Positions 44,146-53,995 are shown, counted from the first letter of the stretch. The stretch is 64,000 nucleotides of DNA from Brumicola pallidula DSM 14239 = ACAM 615 (GCF_000428905.1 NZ_KE386815.1:186001-250000); one strand, 5' to 3'. Numbers and translations: made by a program. Notes: generated from the sequence alone by a model not told the origin.

Positions 44146-45021
44146 CTAATTATTAGGTAGCCAGCGTCCTAGTGTCACCCTATCTAATCCATTTAAATCT
44201 TGTTTTGTCGTCACTTCTGTATAACCGGTTTCTTGCAGCATCTGCTGGATCATACCGGCTTGCTTGTGCCCATGCTCCAGCAGCAAATAACCACCATTAT
44301 TTAAAAACTGAGCACCCTCGCAAATTATATGTTTGATATCGTCTAAACCGTCTATACCCGAGGTTAAGGCACTGCTAGGTTCAAATCGAACATCGCCTTG
44401 CTTGAGCCATACCGAATTAGATTCGACATAAGGAGGATTAGAAACAATTAAATCGTAAGCTTGGGTTACTGCAATCGCCGAAAACCAATTGCTCAGTACA
44501 AACGCGACATCGACGTTATTGAGGATTGCGTTTGCCTCTGCAAGTTCAATTATTTCTTGTTTAAAATCACACCCAGTAACAAGCCAATGTGGACATTCTG
44601 ATTTAATTGCCAAAGCGATAGCACCAGTACCGGTGCCTAAATCAAGTACATTTGCATGATTTGAGAGCGGCAATGATATCGCTGTTTCAACCACTATTTC
44701 GGAATCAGCTCTAGGAATTAAGGTGTGTTCTGACACTCTCAAATTCAGCGTCCAAAAGGGCTGACATCCAACGATATAGGCTACTGGATATCCTAATATA
44801 CGTTTGCTAAGTGCCGTGACAAGCTTCTTTTTACCACCAACACATAGCGGTTTATCGCTTTGGGTAATTAACTGCATGGATGTTTTATTAAATGCATACT
44901 CAACAAATATTTTAGCCTCTAGCCTTGGGTCATTAAACGTCAGGTTAGCTTGCTGCTCAGATAACACTTTTTTACTAGCAGTCAATACATCAGCAAAGCT
45001 ATTACATGAATTGATGAACAT
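44146..45021 (-). CDS. prmC: Release factor glutamine methyltransferase
   Basis: PrmC methylates the glutamine of the GGQ motif of release factors 1 and 2. The 291-aa protein has an N-terminal helical domain, the SAM-binding LDLGTGTGAIALA (about 126-138) and the catalytic NPPY (195-198). The ATG at 45021 has AGGG 8 bases upstream; a longer in-frame reading to 45120 would overlap prfA by 26 bases and add residues without family similarity, so I prefer the shorter form. It lies in hemA-prfA-prmC, with its substrate gene upstream. Confidence 0.93.
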   Translation of the reverse strand: MFINSCNSFADVLTASKKVLSEQQANLTFNDPRLEAKIFVEYAFNKTSMQLITQSDKPLCVGGKKKLVTALSKRILGYPVAYIVGCQPFWTLNLRVSEHTLIPRADSEIVVETAISLPLSNHANVLDLGTGTGAIALAIKSECPHWLVTGCDFKQEIIELAEANAILNNVDVAFVLSNWFSAIAVTQAYDLIVSNPPYVESNSVWLKQGDVRFEPSSALTSGIDGLDDIKHIICEGAQFLNNGGYLLLEHGHKQAGMIQQMLQETGYTEVTTKQDLNGLDRVTLGRWLPNN

Positions 45022-45094
45022 GCCAATAGCCCTAGTTTGTGTTTCACTAGCGCCATCAATTTTTATGCTACTGCGAGTCGATGCCACTTTTTGA

Positions 45095-46183
45095 TCAATA
45101 CTCTTCGGACAGTGAAGCAAGCATATCTGCTTGATGCTCTTGACGAATAGGTTCCATTAACGCGCCTAAATCACCCGCAATGATGTCGTCTAATTTATAC
45201 AACGTTAAGTTGATCCGGTGGTCCGTAATCCGTCCTTGAGGAAAGTTGTAGGTACGTATACGTTCTGAGCGATCACCACTACCCACTAAGCTCTTTCTAG
45301 TACTAGCCTCTTCTGCATTGCGCTTATCTTCTTCAATCTGATTTAAACGTGCTTGCAAAACCGACATCGCTCTCGCTCTGTTTTTGTGTTGCGAGCGTTC
45401 ATCTTGACATTCAACAACCACACCGGTGGGTAAATGCGTGAGCCGGATCGCTGAGTCAGTTTTGTTAACGTGTTGACCACCGGCACCCGAGGCCCTGTAA
45501 GTATCTACGCGAAGATCTCCAGAATTAATTTCAATAGCTTCTGACTCTGGAATTTCAGGCAATACGGCTACGGTGCAGGCCGACGTATGAATACGTCCTT
45601 GAGATTCAGTTTCTGGTACACGTTGCACGCGATGTCCACCCGACTCAAATTTCAAAACGCCATATGCTCCAGCGCCGCTGACATTAACAATAACTTCTTT
45701 GTAGCCGCCGTGATCGCCAAGGTTAGAACTCATTAACTCCAGTTTCCAGCCTTTGGTTTCTGCATAGCGGCTATACATACGAAATAAATCGCCAGCAAAG
45801 ATTGCTGCTTCATCTCCACCAGCTCCAGCACGGATCTCTAGGAAACAACTGTTGTCATCTTTCGGGTCCTTGGGCAGTAACAAAATTTGCAAACTCATTT
45901 CTAGTTCTTCAACACGTGATTTGCTGTCTTTTAACTCTTCTTGCGCCATTTCTTTTATTTCAGGATCATTTTCTTGAATCATTTCAAGCGCAGATTCTAC
46001 GTCTTTTTGGGCTGACTGATAGCTGCCAAACTGCGTAACAACCGCTTCTAGTTGTGAGTATTCCTTGCTTAAATTACGGAATTTATCTTGATTACCAATC
46101 ACACTAGGATCGCCTAATAGCGCTTGAACTTCTTCAAAACGCTCCACCAACGATTCTAATTTATTGACTACGGACTGTTTCAT
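45095..46183 (-). CDS. prfA: Peptide chain release factor 1
   Basis: RF1 recognises UAA and UAG stop codons and triggers peptide release. The 362-aa protein has the codon-recognition tripeptide PxT as PET (190-192, usually PAT) and the catalytic GGQ (235-237). The ATG overlaps the hemA stop by 4 bases, so the pair is translationally coupled as in most gammaproteobacteria. Confidence 0.97.
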   Translation of the reverse strand: MKQSVVNKLESLVERFEEVQALLGDPSVIGNQDKFRNLSKEYSQLEAVVTQFGSYQSAQKDVESALEMIQENDPEIKEMAQEELKDSKSRVEELEMSLQILLLPKDPKDDNSCFLEIRAGAGGDEAAIFAGDLFRMYSRYAETKGWKLELMSSNLGDHGGYKEVIVNVSGAGAYGVLKFESGGHRVQRVPETESQGRIHTSACTVAVLPEIPESEAIEINSGDLRVDTYRASGAGGQHVNKTDSAIRLTHLPTGVVVECQDERSQHKNRARAMSVLQARLNQIEEDKRNAEEASTRKSLVGSGDRSERIRTYNFPQGRITDHRINLTLYKLDDIIAGDLGALMEPIRQEHQADMLASLSEEY

Positions 46184-47463
46184 TCTTTTCCTGTTTCTCT
46201 TTTGACTGTCCCTTGTAATCCTAGCGCTTTTGCTAAAAAGTTGAGATTATTATCGTCGGGCAGCTTACTTGCATGTTGCAAAGCTTTGGTTGGGCCGTGT
46301 AACATAGCTTGGGTTAATTTGAAGGCCAACTCTTTCATGGCCTCGTCTGGCGCAATGCCATCATCAATCTGCTTTAATGCTCTTTGCAGCGCATCATCAC
46401 GGGTTTGTTCTGCTTTTTCACGATAATTTTTTATTAAATCAATGTTTTGGTAATGCTGCTGCCAAAACCCGTATCCAACTACCATTTTGCTAATCATGTG
46501 TTCAGCTTGTTGCGCCGCAATTTCTCGATTTGCTACGTTTTGTTCCACAATATTCTGCAAATCATCTACTGTGTATAAATAGGCATCATCTAACTCGCCT
46601 ACTTCATGTTCTATATCTCTAGGTACCGCCAAGTCAATCAACAGCATAGGCTTATGCTTTCTTGCTTTAAGCGCTGTTGCTACGGTACCTTGGCCAATAA
46701 GCGGCAATGAGCTTGCGGTCGAACTGATCACAATATCAGCTTGCACCAAATGCTCTGGTATTTGACTAATTGTTATTGCAGTCCCGTTTAGGCTTTGTGC
46801 GAGTTTACTCGCTCTTGAAAGCGTTCTATTGGCAACTGTAATCGATTTTGTTTCGGCGTCGACCAAGTGCTTTGCTACCAATTCGATGGTTTCACCCGCC
46901 CCAATCAACAACACATTACTGTGTGTTAATTTTGAAAATATTTGTTTTGCTAACTGCACTGCCGCAAACGCAACAGAAACTGCGTTAGCACCAATTTCAG
47001 TGTCGGTACGCACTTTTTTTGCGATAGAAAAGGTAGATTGAAATAACTTTTCAAACTCTGCACTGATCTTACCCGCGTTTTTAGATTCCGTATATGCTTG
47101 CTTAACTTGACCTAAAATTTGTGGTTCACCTATTATTAACGAATCCAATCCGCACGCAACTCGCATAAGATGATTAATGGCGTCGTCTCCGTGCTTGACA
47201 TAACTGTGCTTATTAATAATCTCATAATCGGTTTGATGAAAATCCGCTAACCACTGACATAGCTTGTCCGCATCCTCAGGCTGTTTTGCCTTGATGTACA
47301 CTTCGGTTCTATTGCAAGTAGATAATATAACTACCTGCTTAGCACCCGTATATTGAGGGCAAGATTGCAGAGCATGCGCAAGTTTATCGGGTGAAAAGGC
47401 AACTTTTTCCCGCAAATTTACCGGTGCAGACTTGTGATTAATCCCGAGCGCAATGATGGTCAT
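46180..47463 (-). CDS. hemA: Glutamyl-tRNA reductase
   Basis: HemA reduces glutamyl-tRNA to glutamate-1-semialdehyde, the first committed step of C5 tetrapyrrole synthesis. The 427-aa protein has the catalytic Cys50 in STCNRTEVY, a Rossmann domain with LLIGAGE, and the C-terminal dimerisation helices. The N-terminal [14 protein letters not shown] is typical, and the ATG at 47463 is the first possible start. It heads the leftward hemA-prfA-prmC-sirB2-kdsA run and is divergent from lolB. Confidence 0.97.
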   Translation of the reverse strand: MTIIALGINHKSAPVNLREKVAFSPDKLAHALQSCPQYTGAKQVVILSTCNRTEVYIKAKQPEDADKLCQWLADFHQTDYEIINKHSYVKHGDDAINHLMRVACGLDSLIIGEPQILGQVKQAYTESKNAGKISAEFEKLFQSTFSIAKKVRTDTEIGANAVSVAFAAVQLAKQIFSKLTHSNVLLIGAGETIELVAKHLVDAETKSITVANRTLSRASKLAQSLNGTAITISQIPEHLVQADIVISSTASSLPLIGQGTVATALKARKHKPMLLIDLAVPRDIEHEVGELDDAYLYTVDDLQNIVEQNVANREIAAQQAEHMISKMVVGYGFWQQHYQNIDLIKNYREKAEQTRDDALQRALKQIDDGIAPDEAMKELAFKLTQAMLHGPTKALQHASKLPDDNNLNFLAKALGLQGTVKRETGKE

Positions 47464-47784
47464 TAAGAAAAGATATTAGTACCATATTAGGTTTGTTCGC
47501 CGCATTGTACGAAAAAGCGTATATGATTGAAAGAAATTGAGATTAAAGAATTTATTAATAGACATCAGTAGTCAGTCGATTCTGCTATATTCAATGCGGT
47601 TTACTACTAAAAATACTTACTATAAGCGTTATAATTCAAGGCCAAGCTTATTAAATAATAAAGAGCACTAACTAGGCAATTGATTTGCACATTTTTTAAC
47701 TTTATCATTTCGTTATCTCGCTAATTTAATTTAAGTAGCAAAAATGCTAGTCTTTCAACGCGTTATTTCACCAAAGGCTTTTTA
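47464..47784. other. Divergent hemA/lolB control region
   Basis: A minus-strand TACAAT (47509-47504) with a GC-rich discriminator lies about 40 bases ahead of hemA and is its likely -10, though the -35 is weak. On the plus strand a perfect TATAAT (47630-47635) may serve lolB but lacks a good -35. No other gene is seen. Confidence 0.45.
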
Positions 47785-48420
47785 GTGCTTACCACTTCAC
47801 CATATAAATTTGTTGGTATTTATCTTCTTATTTTGCTAGTTACTGGCTGTAAAAACACGCACAACCTGCATAATCGAAAAGCAATTGATATGTCGGCTGA
47901 GTATCTGCAATTGCATAATCAACAAAAACTAACGTTAATGAGTCACTGGGAACTCACTGGCAAAATTGCAATTATTACACCGAGTGAACGCAAGAGTGCC
48001 TACTTAAATTGGCAACAATCAAATCAAGTTGTCGATTTTCGGCTAAGCAACTTGATTGGTGTATCCTTACTTAAGCTGACTTACGATGGTGATGTTGCGC
48101 GTTTACAAGCGGATGGCGAAGAGTACGAGGGAGAATCGACAGAAGCCCTAGTTTACCAAACCACAGGATGGATACTTCCCCTAGATAACTTGCCTCAGTG
48201 GATTAAAGGCTCGGTCGGTGAACAGGACCGCGTGGTATTGAGTGACAAAGGCTTACCAGAAATTATTCAGCCTATTTGTGCAACATGCACTGGTTGGGAA
48301 ATTACCTACAGTCAATATGAACATGTGCAAGGTGTTTGGCTTCCTTTTTTAGTTGAAGTTAATAATCCATTAAAGCAAACCCGATTAAAATTTAAGGTCA
48401 GTCAGTGGCAAAGAAAATAA
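47785..48420 (+). CDS. lolB: Outer-membrane lipoprotein receptor LolB
   Basis: LolB accepts lipoproteins from LolA and inserts them in the outer membrane. The 211-aa protein has a lipoprotein signal sequence with lipobox LVTGC and lipidated Cys22, and an all-beta LolB fold with ELTGKIAI and YLNWQQ near the N-terminus and GWEITYSQY later. It starts with GTG at 47785 (AAAGG upstream) and overlaps the ispE start by 16 bases. The order hemA-(divergent)-lolB-ispE-prs is the E. coli order. Confidence 0.93.
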   Translation: MLTTSPYKFVGIYLLILLVTGCKNTHNLHNRKAIDMSAEYLQLHNQQKLTLMSHWELTGKIAIITPSERKSAYLNWQQSNQVVDFRLSNLIGVSLLKLTYDGDVARLQADGEEYEGESTEALVYQTTGWILPLDNLPQWIKGSVGEQDRVVLSDKGLPEIIQPICATCTGWEITYSQYEHVQGVWLPFLVEVNNPLKQTRLKFKVSQWQRK

Positions 48421-49250
48421 GCTGGTACCCAAGTCCTGCAAAGCTTAATTTGTTTTTGCACATTACCGGTCGCTATGAAAATGGGTATCATCAGTTGCAG
48501 AGTCTGTTTCAATTATTAGACAAAAGCGATGAGATTGGTTTCGACATAAATGCTAACAGTGATATTAAAATAGCCGAGCAATTGTCTGGCGTGCCCGAGC
48601 ACGAAAACTTAGTTTACCGCGCTGCGATGGCACTGAAAGCATATGCTCCGCAAAGAAGCGGCTGTGCGCTGCACATCAAGAAATGCTTACCTATAGGTGG
48701 TGGAATCGGTGGTGGTTCTTCAAACGCAGCAACGGTTTTAGTTGTGTTGAATCAACTATGGCATTGCAACTTGGACACTGAAGCGTTGGCCAAAATTGGC
48801 TTAACACTGGGTGCTGACGTGCCTATTTTTGTGCATGGAAATACGGCATTTGCAGAAGGCGTTGGAGACGTGTTATTGCCAACGCTCAGACCTGAGAAGT
48901 GGTATTTGGTGGCGACGCCCAATGTATCAATATCTACAAAAGAAATATTTACTTCGGTTGACTTACCTCGAAATACGCCTAAGATCGACGTTAAAACATA
49001 CCGGTTTGAAGAAACTCACAATGATTGTCAAACTTTAGTTGAGAAAACGCATAAGGATGTTGCAAATTTATTACGCTGGTTGTTACACTACGCACCGTCG
49101 CGAATGACTGGAACAGGAGCGAGTGTTTTTGCGGTTTTCGATGCGAAAGAAAACGCAGACAAAGTTCTCCATCTGCTACCCGATTGTTATGCTGGTTTTG
49201 TTGCTAAAGGCGTTAACCGTTCAGGTTTGCATATCGCCCTTGGGATCTAA
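48405..49250 (+). CDS. ispE: 4-diphosphocytidyl-2-C-methyl-D-erythritol kinase
   Basis: IspE is the GHMP-family kinase of the MEP isoprenoid pathway. The 281-aa protein has WYPSPAKLNLFLHI near the start with the catalytic Lys/Asn region and the ATP loop PIGGGIGGGSSNAA (about 95-108). It begins with GTG at 48405 inside the end of lolB, with AAGG 7 bases upstream. A tRNA-Gln gene and prs follow. Confidence 0.95.
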   Translation: MAKKISWYPSPAKLNLFLHITGRYENGYHQLQSLFQLLDKSDEIGFDINANSDIKIAEQLSGVPEHENLVYRAAMALKAYAPQRSGCALHIKKCLPIGGGIGGGSSNAATVLVVLNQLWHCNLDTEALAKIGLTLGADVPIFVHGNTAFAEGVGDVLLPTLRPEKWYLVATPNVSISTKEIFTSVDLPRNTPKIDVKTYRFEETHNDCQTLVEKTHKDVANLLRWLLHYAPSRMTGTGASVFAVFDAKENADKVLHLLPDCYAGFVAKGVNRSGLHIALGI

Positions 49251-49289
49251 AATAGCTGACATCTAGTTGTTGACAAGTTAAAACATTAT

Positions 49290-49364
49290 TGGGGTATAGC
49301 CAAGTTGGTAAGGCAGCGGGTTTTGATCCCGCGATCGTAGGTTCAAGTCCTGCTACCCCAGCCA
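49290..49364 (+). tRNA. tRNA-Gln (anticodon TTG)
   Basis: The 75-base sequence folds as a tRNA: acceptor TGGGGTA pairs with TACCCCA, the anticodon loop is TTTTGAT, the T arm carries GGTTCAAGT, and CCA is encoded. It lies 39 bases after ispE and 30 before prs with no promoter of its own, so it is probably excised from an ispE-prs transcript. It is identical over its full length to the copy at 55344-55418. Confidence 0.95.
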
Positions 49365-49394
49365 CCACCTAAACAACGCACTGAGGATTATCTT

Positions 49395-50342
49395 GTGCCT
49401 GATATGAAGCTTTTTGCAGGAAATGCTGTACCTGAACTCGCCCAGAAAGTCGCCGAACGTTTATACACTAAATTAGGAAATGCCAGTGTTGGTCGTTTTA
49501 GTGATGGTGAAATTTGTGTAGAAATTCATGAAAACGTGCGTGGTTCTGACGTTTTTATTATTCAATCTACTTGCGCGCCAACCAATGATAACTTAATGGA
49601 ATTAATCGTTATGATTGATGCTTTCCGTCGCGCTTCTGCCGGCCGAATTACCGCAGTTATCCCCTACTTTGGTTATGCACGTCAAGACCGACGCGTGCGC
49701 TCGGCAAGAGTTCCAATTACAGCGAAAGTTGTTGCTGATTTCCTTTCAAACGTTGGCGTAGATCGCGTTTTAACCGTCGATTTGCATGCCGAACAAATTC
49801 AAGGTTTCTTTGATGTACCTGTAGATAATGCGTTTGGTACGCCAATATTACTTGATGATATGTTCCAACGTGACTTTGTTCGACCCATTGTTGTTTCACC
49901 TGATATTGGTGGTGTTGTGAGAGCACGAGCAACTGCCAAGCTGTTAAATGATTCTGACTTAGCTATTATTGATAAACGTCGACCTAAAGCAAACGTTGCT
50001 CAGGTAATGAACATTATCGGTGATGTAAAAGGCAGAGACTGTATTATTGTCGACGATATGATCGACACGGGTGGGACCTTAGCGAAAGCAGCTGAGGCAC
50101 TTAAAGAGCAAGGTGCAGCAAGAGTATTTGCATATGCGACACATGCGATATTCTCAGGCAATGCGGTGGAAAACCTGCGAGATTCTGTGATTGACGAAAT
50201 CATTATTACTGACAGTATTCCGCTTCGCGCAGAAATAAGAGCGTTAAAGAAAGTTAAGCAGTTGTCACTTTCAGAGATGTTAGCAGAAACGATCCGCCGT
50301 ATTAGCAACGAAGAATCTATATCAGCGATGTTTGAATACTAA
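49395..50342 (+). CDS. prs: Ribose-phosphate pyrophosphokinase
   Basis: Prs makes PRPP from ribose 5-phosphate and ATP for nucleotide, His and Trp synthesis. The 315-aa protein has the N-terminal [10 protein letters not shown], the flexible-loop [10 protein letters not shown], the PRPP-binding [10 protein letters not shown] (about 220) and the regulatory-site segments of class I enzymes. It starts with GTG at 49395, GAGG 8 bases upstream. A tRNA-Gln gene precedes it and a strong terminator follows at 50358-50396. Confidence 0.97.
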   Translation: MPDMKLFAGNAVPELAQKVAERLYTKLGNASVGRFSDGEICVEIHENVRGSDVFIIQSTCAPTNDNLMELIVMIDAFRRASAGRITAVIPYFGYARQDRRVRSARVPITAKVVADFLSNVGVDRVLTVDLHAEQIQGFFDVPVDNAFGTPILLDDMFQRDFVRPIVVSPDIGGVVRARATAKLLNDSDLAIIDKRRPKANVAQVMNIIGDVKGRDCIIVDDMIDTGGTLAKAAEALKEQGAARVFAYATHAIFSGNAVENLRDSVIDEIIITDSIPLRAEIRALKKVKQLSLSEMLAETIRRISNEESISAMFEY

Positions 50343-50357
50343 ACGCTAAAAATAACT

Positions 50358-50396
50358 AAAAAAGCCGCCTATTTTTGCCGATTTGCGGCTTTTTTT
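50358..50396 (+). terminator. Rho-independent terminator after prs
   Basis: AAAAAAGCCGC (50358-50368) pairs with GCGGCTTTTTT beginning at 50385 across a 16-base loop, ending in a run of T. Confidence 0.9.
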
Positions 50397-50398
50397 GT

Positions 50399-50475
50399 AT
50401 TTAAAATTATATTATCTATTTAAAGCTATGTTATTTATTTAAAGCTATGTTATTTATTTAAAGCTATTTTTTATT
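50399..50475. repeat. Four-copy 19-bp tandem repeat
   Basis: The unit ATTTAAAGCTATGTTATTT occurs perfectly at 50418-50436 and 50437-50455, imperfectly at 50399-50417 and again from 50456. It lies directly after the prs terminator and before the lipoprotein gene. Confidence 0.85.
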
Positions 50476-50653
50476 TAAAACAAAGCATCGGTCAGACTTA
50501 TTCTAAATTGATTACATTATGATGAAGTCAGTCTACAAAACCCAGTCTGTATAGACCTTAGTGCGTTCGGCCATGCTGCAATCGATAATAGCAGTCTAAA
50601 CTGCTATGTTAATGGTGCAGTGTTAGACTTAAATTTTTAAAGGAAATATTAAT

Positions 50654-51091
50654 ATGTGTATGTCAAAGGGTTCTATCATCCGTCTTTTACTGTTAACTGC
50701 GGCGCTATCCGGATGCTCTGGTGAAAACGCAGATAAAGCCGCAAATACGCCCGAAGATAAAGTAATCGAGCAAACATTAAGTAATGATATGCAAAAAGTA
50801 TCTTCCGACACAGCAGAATTATTGGTTTTAAAAGGCCAAGTATTATTTCAACAAATGGAAGGCGGTTTTTTTGGTTTTATTGATGAGAATGGTAATAAAT
50901 ACACGCCGATAGGCATGAACAAAGCTGATTTACGTCATGGCTTAGTAATCCAGTTGAGCGGCAAACTATTACCTAATATGCTCACAACTACCCAATTTGG
51001 TGAGGTTATTAAGGTTGAAAGTGTCGTCATCCTAGATGAGTCAAATGCGCAGGAAGCAGGACGTCCCAGCGTCAATGACACAGATTTGTAA
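50654..51091 (+). CDS. Putative lipoprotein of unknown function
   Basis: The 145-aa protein has a short signal sequence with basic residues, a hydrophobic core and lipobox LSGC with lipidated Cys21. A spacer rich in Ala, Asp and Glu follows, and then a folded domain (about 58-128) with alternating hydrophobic residues that looks like a small beta-barrel or OB-type fold (VLKGQVLFQQMEGGFFGFID, then GLVIQLSGKLLP). I do not recognise a named family. AGGA stands 9 bases before the ATG. It is alone between prs and rplY. Confidence 0.7.
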   Translation: MCMSKGSIIRLLLLTAALSGCSGENADKAANTPEDKVIEQTLSNDMQKVSSDTAELLVLKGQVLFQQMEGGFFGFIDENGNKYTPIGMNKADLRHGLVIQLSGKLLPNMLTTTQFGEVIKVESVVILDESNAQEAGRPSVNDTDL

Positions 51092-51162
51092 AACAAAACA
51101 CTGACCAAACCAAAGATTATCTACTTTGCGCTTAATTTAGGCTGGCTGAGCTTAAGTTTACA

Positions 51163-51191
51163 TTGTGTGTTAGTACCCGCAGTGATAGAAT
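51163..51191 (+). promoter_or_regulatory. rplY promoter with GC-rich discriminator
   Basis: TTGTGT (51163-51168), a 17-base spacer and TAGAAT (51186-51191) are followed by GCGCCGCCC, typical of promoters under stringent control. It gives a leader of about 170 bases before rplY. Confidence 0.6.
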
Positions 51192-51196
51192 GCGCC

Positions 51197-51225
51197 GCCC
51201 GTTTTAGTACGGGCTTTTGTTTTTT
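51197..51225 (+). terminator. Hairpin with T tract at the start of the rplY leader
   Basis: GCCCGT (51197-51202) pairs with ACGGGC (51209-51214), followed by TTTTGTTTTTT. It can act as the terminator of the lipoprotein gene; because it lies just after the predicted rplY start point it might instead be an attenuator. Confidence 0.6.
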
Positions 51226-51315
51226 ACTGGTGTCGTCTACTCGCGTTATATCTTTAATACTAATTCGGTAACAAAGAAAAGACGGTAATAAAAAGCGGTA
51301 ACAAACAACAACATA

Positions 51316-51338
51316 CTCGATTTGGTCGCAAAATCGAG
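51316..51338 (+). promoter_or_regulatory. Hairpin ahead of the rplY ribosome site
   Basis: CTCGATTT (51316-51323), loop GGTCGCA and AAATCGAG (51331-51338) form a perfect 8-bp stem ending 31 bases before the ATG. In E. coli rplY is autoregulated through leader structure; this is the candidate element here. Confidence 0.45.
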
Positions 51339-51369
51339 CTTATTAATTTTATATATTTGGAGACATAAC

Positions 51370-52005
51370 ATGTCTAAAGCAATTTTTAAATTGGATGCAA
51401 CTATCCGAACTGACATAGGGAAACGTGCGAGCCGCCGCCTTCGTCTTCAGGATAAAGTGCCTGCAATCGTTTATGGTGGTGAAGAAGCGCCGATATCTAT
51501 CACCCTTGAACATAATAAAGTAAACCAAGCTCAAGAGTTTGAAGCTTTTTACTCGCACGTGTTAACAATTAACATTGATGGTAAAAAAGTAGAAGTGCTT
51601 GTTAAAGATATGCAACGCCACCCGTTTAAGCCAAAAGTAACGCACATCGATTTTCAACGCGTTATTGCTGGTCAAACTTTAACTACTAACGTACCTATTC
51701 ACTTCATTAACGCAGCAGAATCTGACGCGATTAAATTGAATGGAGGTCACGCTGAGCATCACATGAACGATATCGAAGTTTTATGTATGCCTAAAGACTT
51801 ACCTGAATATATTGAAATTGATTTACGTAATATTGAAATGGGTCAAACCATTCACTTATCAGACGTTAAATTCCCTAAGGGCGTTGAATCGGTTGAGTTA
51901 GGTAAAGGCGAAGAGCATGATTTAGCAGTGGTTACTGTTAAAACGGCTAAGGGCCCAAGCGTTGAAGCAGCAGATGAAGGTGAAGCAGACGCAACTGAGG
52001 CATAA
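51370..52005 (+). CDS. rplY: 50S ribosomal protein bL25, long CTC/TL5 form
   Basis: bL25 binds 5S rRNA in the central protuberance. The 211-aa protein has the N-terminal 5S-binding domain (about 1-92, with [20 protein letters not shown]) and a C-terminal beta domain as in Thermus TL5 and Bacillus CTC; E. coli L25 has only the first domain. The extreme C-terminus is an acidic tail ([13 protein letters not shown]). GGAG stands 8 bases before the ATG at 51370; the frame extends upstream into the leader but lacks a site there. pth follows after 5 bases. Confidence 0.96.
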   Translation: MSKAIFKLDATIRTDIGKRASRRLRLQDKVPAIVYGGEEAPISITLEHNKVNQAQEFEAFYSHVLTINIDGKKVEVLVKDMQRHPFKPKVTHIDFQRVIAGQTLTTNVPIHFINAAESDAIKLNGGHAEHHMNDIEVLCMPKDLPEYIEIDLRNIEMGQTIHLSDVKFPKGVESVELGKGEEHDLAVVTVKTAKGPSVEAADEGEADATEA

Positions 52006-52010
52006 TCAGT

Positions 52011-52595
52011 TTGTCTGACATTCGTCTAATCGTGGGTCTGGGTAATCCAGGCCCCGAATACCAAAGTACCCGCCACAATGCGGGTGCGATGTTTGTTGAA
52101 AGCTTAGCTTCAAGATTTAATTGTCCTTTAAAGTTTGAAAGTAAGTTTTTTGGTTTTACCGGTCGTTTTACTCTACACGGGCGCGACATCCGTTTGCTCA
52201 TCCCAACTACCTTTATGAATAAAAGTGGCCAAGCGGTCGCTGCATTAGCCAACTTCTACAAAATAGATTATGACCAACTTTTAGTTGCATTCGATGAACT
52301 CGATTTTGACCCAGGAGTTGCTAAATTCAAAATAGGTGGTAGTTCAACGCAAAATGGTATTCGCGATATTGTTGCTAGCCTAGCCAATCAACGGGAATTT
52401 TTGCGACTGAGAATAGGTATCGGTCACCCAGGTCATAAAGGTAAGGTTACCGGCCATGTTTTAGGTAAAGCCGCACAAGCAGAGCAAGAAAAAATTGATG
52501 CCGCTATAGATGAAGCAATCAGATGTACTGAGATCTTAATCAAAGAAGATTTAGTCTCCGCTATACAGCGATTGCATTCTTTCAAAGCGGATTAA
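52011..52595 (+). CDS. pth: Peptidyl-tRNA hydrolase
   Basis: Pth recycles peptidyl-tRNAs dropped from ribosomes. The 194-aa protein has the N-terminal [18 protein letters not shown] with catalytic His22, the [12 protein letters not shown] segment and DELDFDPG with the catalytic-dyad Asp. It starts with TTG at 52011, GAGG about 10 bases upstream within the rplY end. rplY-pth-ychF is a common gammaproteobacterial run. Confidence 0.96.
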   Translation: MSDIRLIVGLGNPGPEYQSTRHNAGAMFVESLASRFNCPLKFESKFFGFTGRFTLHGRDIRLLIPTTFMNKSGQAVAALANFYKIDYDQLLVAFDELDFDPGVAKFKIGGSSTQNGIRDIVASLANQREFLRLRIGIGHPGHKGKVTGHVLGKAAQAEQEKIDAAIDEAIRCTEILIKEDLVSAIQRLHSFKAD

Positions 52596-52659
52596 ATATT
52601 ATTTGGTATTGCGTTTGACGCAATGCTTCTCAATAAATAGATATTAAAGGACCAATAAT

Positions 52660-53751
52660 ATGGGTTTTAAGTGCGGCATTGTAGGCCTACCAAACGTAGG
52701 AAAATCTACTCTTTTTAATGCATTGACCAAAGCAGGTATCGAAGCAGCAAATTTCCCGTTTTGTACCATTGAGCCTAATACCGGCGTTGTCCCTGTGCCT
52801 GACGAAAGGCTGGATGCATTGGCAAAGATAGTAGTACCTCAGCGCGTCATTCCAACCACTATGGAATTTGTGGATATCGCTGGTTTAGTGGCTGGAGCAT
52901 CGAAAGGTGAAGGTTTAGGCAATAAATTTTTAGCTAATATCCGAGAAACAGATGCCATTGGTCATGTTGTGCGCTGTTTTGACGATGAAAACATTATTCA
53001 TGTTGCAGGTAAAATAGACCCGCAAGAAGATATTGACATCATCAATACTGAACTTGCATTGTCAGATTTAGAAACCGCAGAAAAAGCCATATTTCGCGTT
53101 GGGAAAAGAGCAAAAAGTGGTGATTCAGATGCTAAATTTGAGTTAAAGGTACTTGAAAAGTTGTTGCCTTGTTTAAACGAAGGTCAATTACTGCGTTCTA
53201 TTGAGCTAAGCAAAGAAGAACACGCGGTCATAGCCTATATGAACTTTTTAACCTTAAAACCAACAATGTATATTGCTAACGTCAGCGAGGATGGTTTTGA
53301 AAATAATCCTCACCTTGATAAAGTGCGTGCGATTGCTGAAGCCGAAGGCGCTACTGTCGTCAGTATTTGTGCCGCTATTGAGTCTGATATTGCCGAGTTA
53401 GACGAAGAAGAAAAAGCCGAATTTATGGCCGATTTAGGCTTAACAGAACCAGGTTTAAACCGCGTGATCCGTGCCGGTTATAGCTTGTTGACGTTGGAGA
53501 CTTATTTCACTGCCGGTGTCAAAGAAGTCAGAGCTTGGACCTATCCTATCGGCTCAACCGCGCCACAAGGTGCTGGTAAAATTCATACCGACTTCGAAAA
53601 AGGCTTTATTCGTGCTGAAATCATTGGTTATGACGATTTCGTTTCCTGTAAGGGTGAAGCAGGCGCCAAAGACGCAGGTAAATGGCGTTTAGAAGGTAAA
53701 GATTACGTTATCAGAGATGGCGACGTTATTCACTTCCGTTTTAACGTGTAA
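52660..53751 (+). CDS. ychF: Ribosome-associated ATPase YchF/EngD
   Basis: YchF is an Obg-family P-loop protein that prefers ATP and binds ribosomes. The 363-aa protein has the Walker [10 protein letters not shown] (8-16), the switch region DIAGLV, a noncanonical base-recognition NVSE in place of NKxD, and a C-terminal TGS domain. Length and motifs are standard. It follows pth by 64 bases. An imperfect hairpin with 12-bp arms lies after it (53762-53793), without a strong T run. Confidence 0.96.
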   Translation: MGFKCGIVGLPNVGKSTLFNALTKAGIEAANFPFCTIEPNTGVVPVPDERLDALAKIVVPQRVIPTTMEFVDIAGLVAGASKGEGLGNKFLANIRETDAIGHVVRCFDDENIIHVAGKIDPQEDIDIINTELALSDLETAEKAIFRVGKRAKSGDSDAKFELKVLEKLLPCLNEGQLLRSIELSKEEHAVIAYMNFLTLKPTMYIANVSEDGFENNPHLDKVRAIAEAEGATVVSICAAIESDIAELDEEEKAEFMADLGLTEPGLNRVIRAGYSLLTLETYFTAGVKEVRAWTYPIGSTAPQGAGKIHTDFEKGFIRAEIIGYDDFVSCKGEAGAKDAGKWRLEGKDYVIRDGDVIHFRFNV

Positions 53752-53761
53752 AACTTATTTT

Positions 53762-53793
53762 AAGCCCGCATTAGTACTAGTTAATGTGGGCTT
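53762..53793 (+). terminator. Hairpin after ychF
   Basis: AAGCCCGCATTA (53762-53773) pairs with TAATGTGGGCTT (53782-53793), 12 bp with one G-U, loop of 8. Only a short T run follows, so termination would be weak. Confidence 0.45.
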
Positions 53794-53932
53794 AATACGA
53801 CTCCATTCAGTTCATTAATCATAACTAAGCAATTGATTTAATTTAGTTATTACTTGTTTTAGTCTAACCATCATAAATATTTTATACTCATGTAAAACCC
53901 AAAAGATATATTTAACGTAACAAGGCTACAAA

Positions 53933-53986
53933 ATGAATTACGACTTACTTATTGTAGGTCAAATGCACGTTAATAGTATTTGGTGA
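53933..53986 (+). CDS. 17-codon leader ORF in frame with the next gene
   Basis: ATG at 53933 is preceded by AAGG with 7-base spacing, a better ribosome site than that of the downstream gene. It encodes MNYDLLIVGQMHVNSIW and stops at TGA 53984-53986. The stop lies 9 bases before the ATG at 53996 and in the same frame. It may couple or tune translation of that gene, or the TGA may be a nonsense change that shortened a longer protein. Confidence 0.35.
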   Translation: MNYDLLIVGQMHVNSIW

Positions 53987-53995
53987 CAAAACTAC

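Larger units (their letters stand above)
50343..50653. other. Intergenic region prs to lipoprotein
   Basis: Contains the prs terminator, the 19-bp tandem repeat and a small perfect hairpin (ATAGCAGT at 50588-50595, loop CTAA, ACTGCTAT at 50600-50607). An ATG at 50519 opens only 11 codons. No gene is supported. Confidence 0.5.

Noticed and set aside
49270-49275. TTGACA as the -35 of a separate tRNA-Gln promoter
   Set aside because: With normal spacing its -10 would fall inside the tRNA (about 49293), so it cannot start the mature gene.
53984-53986. Possible selenocysteine TGA joining the leader ORF to the unknown gene
   Set aside because: No SECIS-like hairpin is evident after the TGA, and no selenoprotein family resembles the product.
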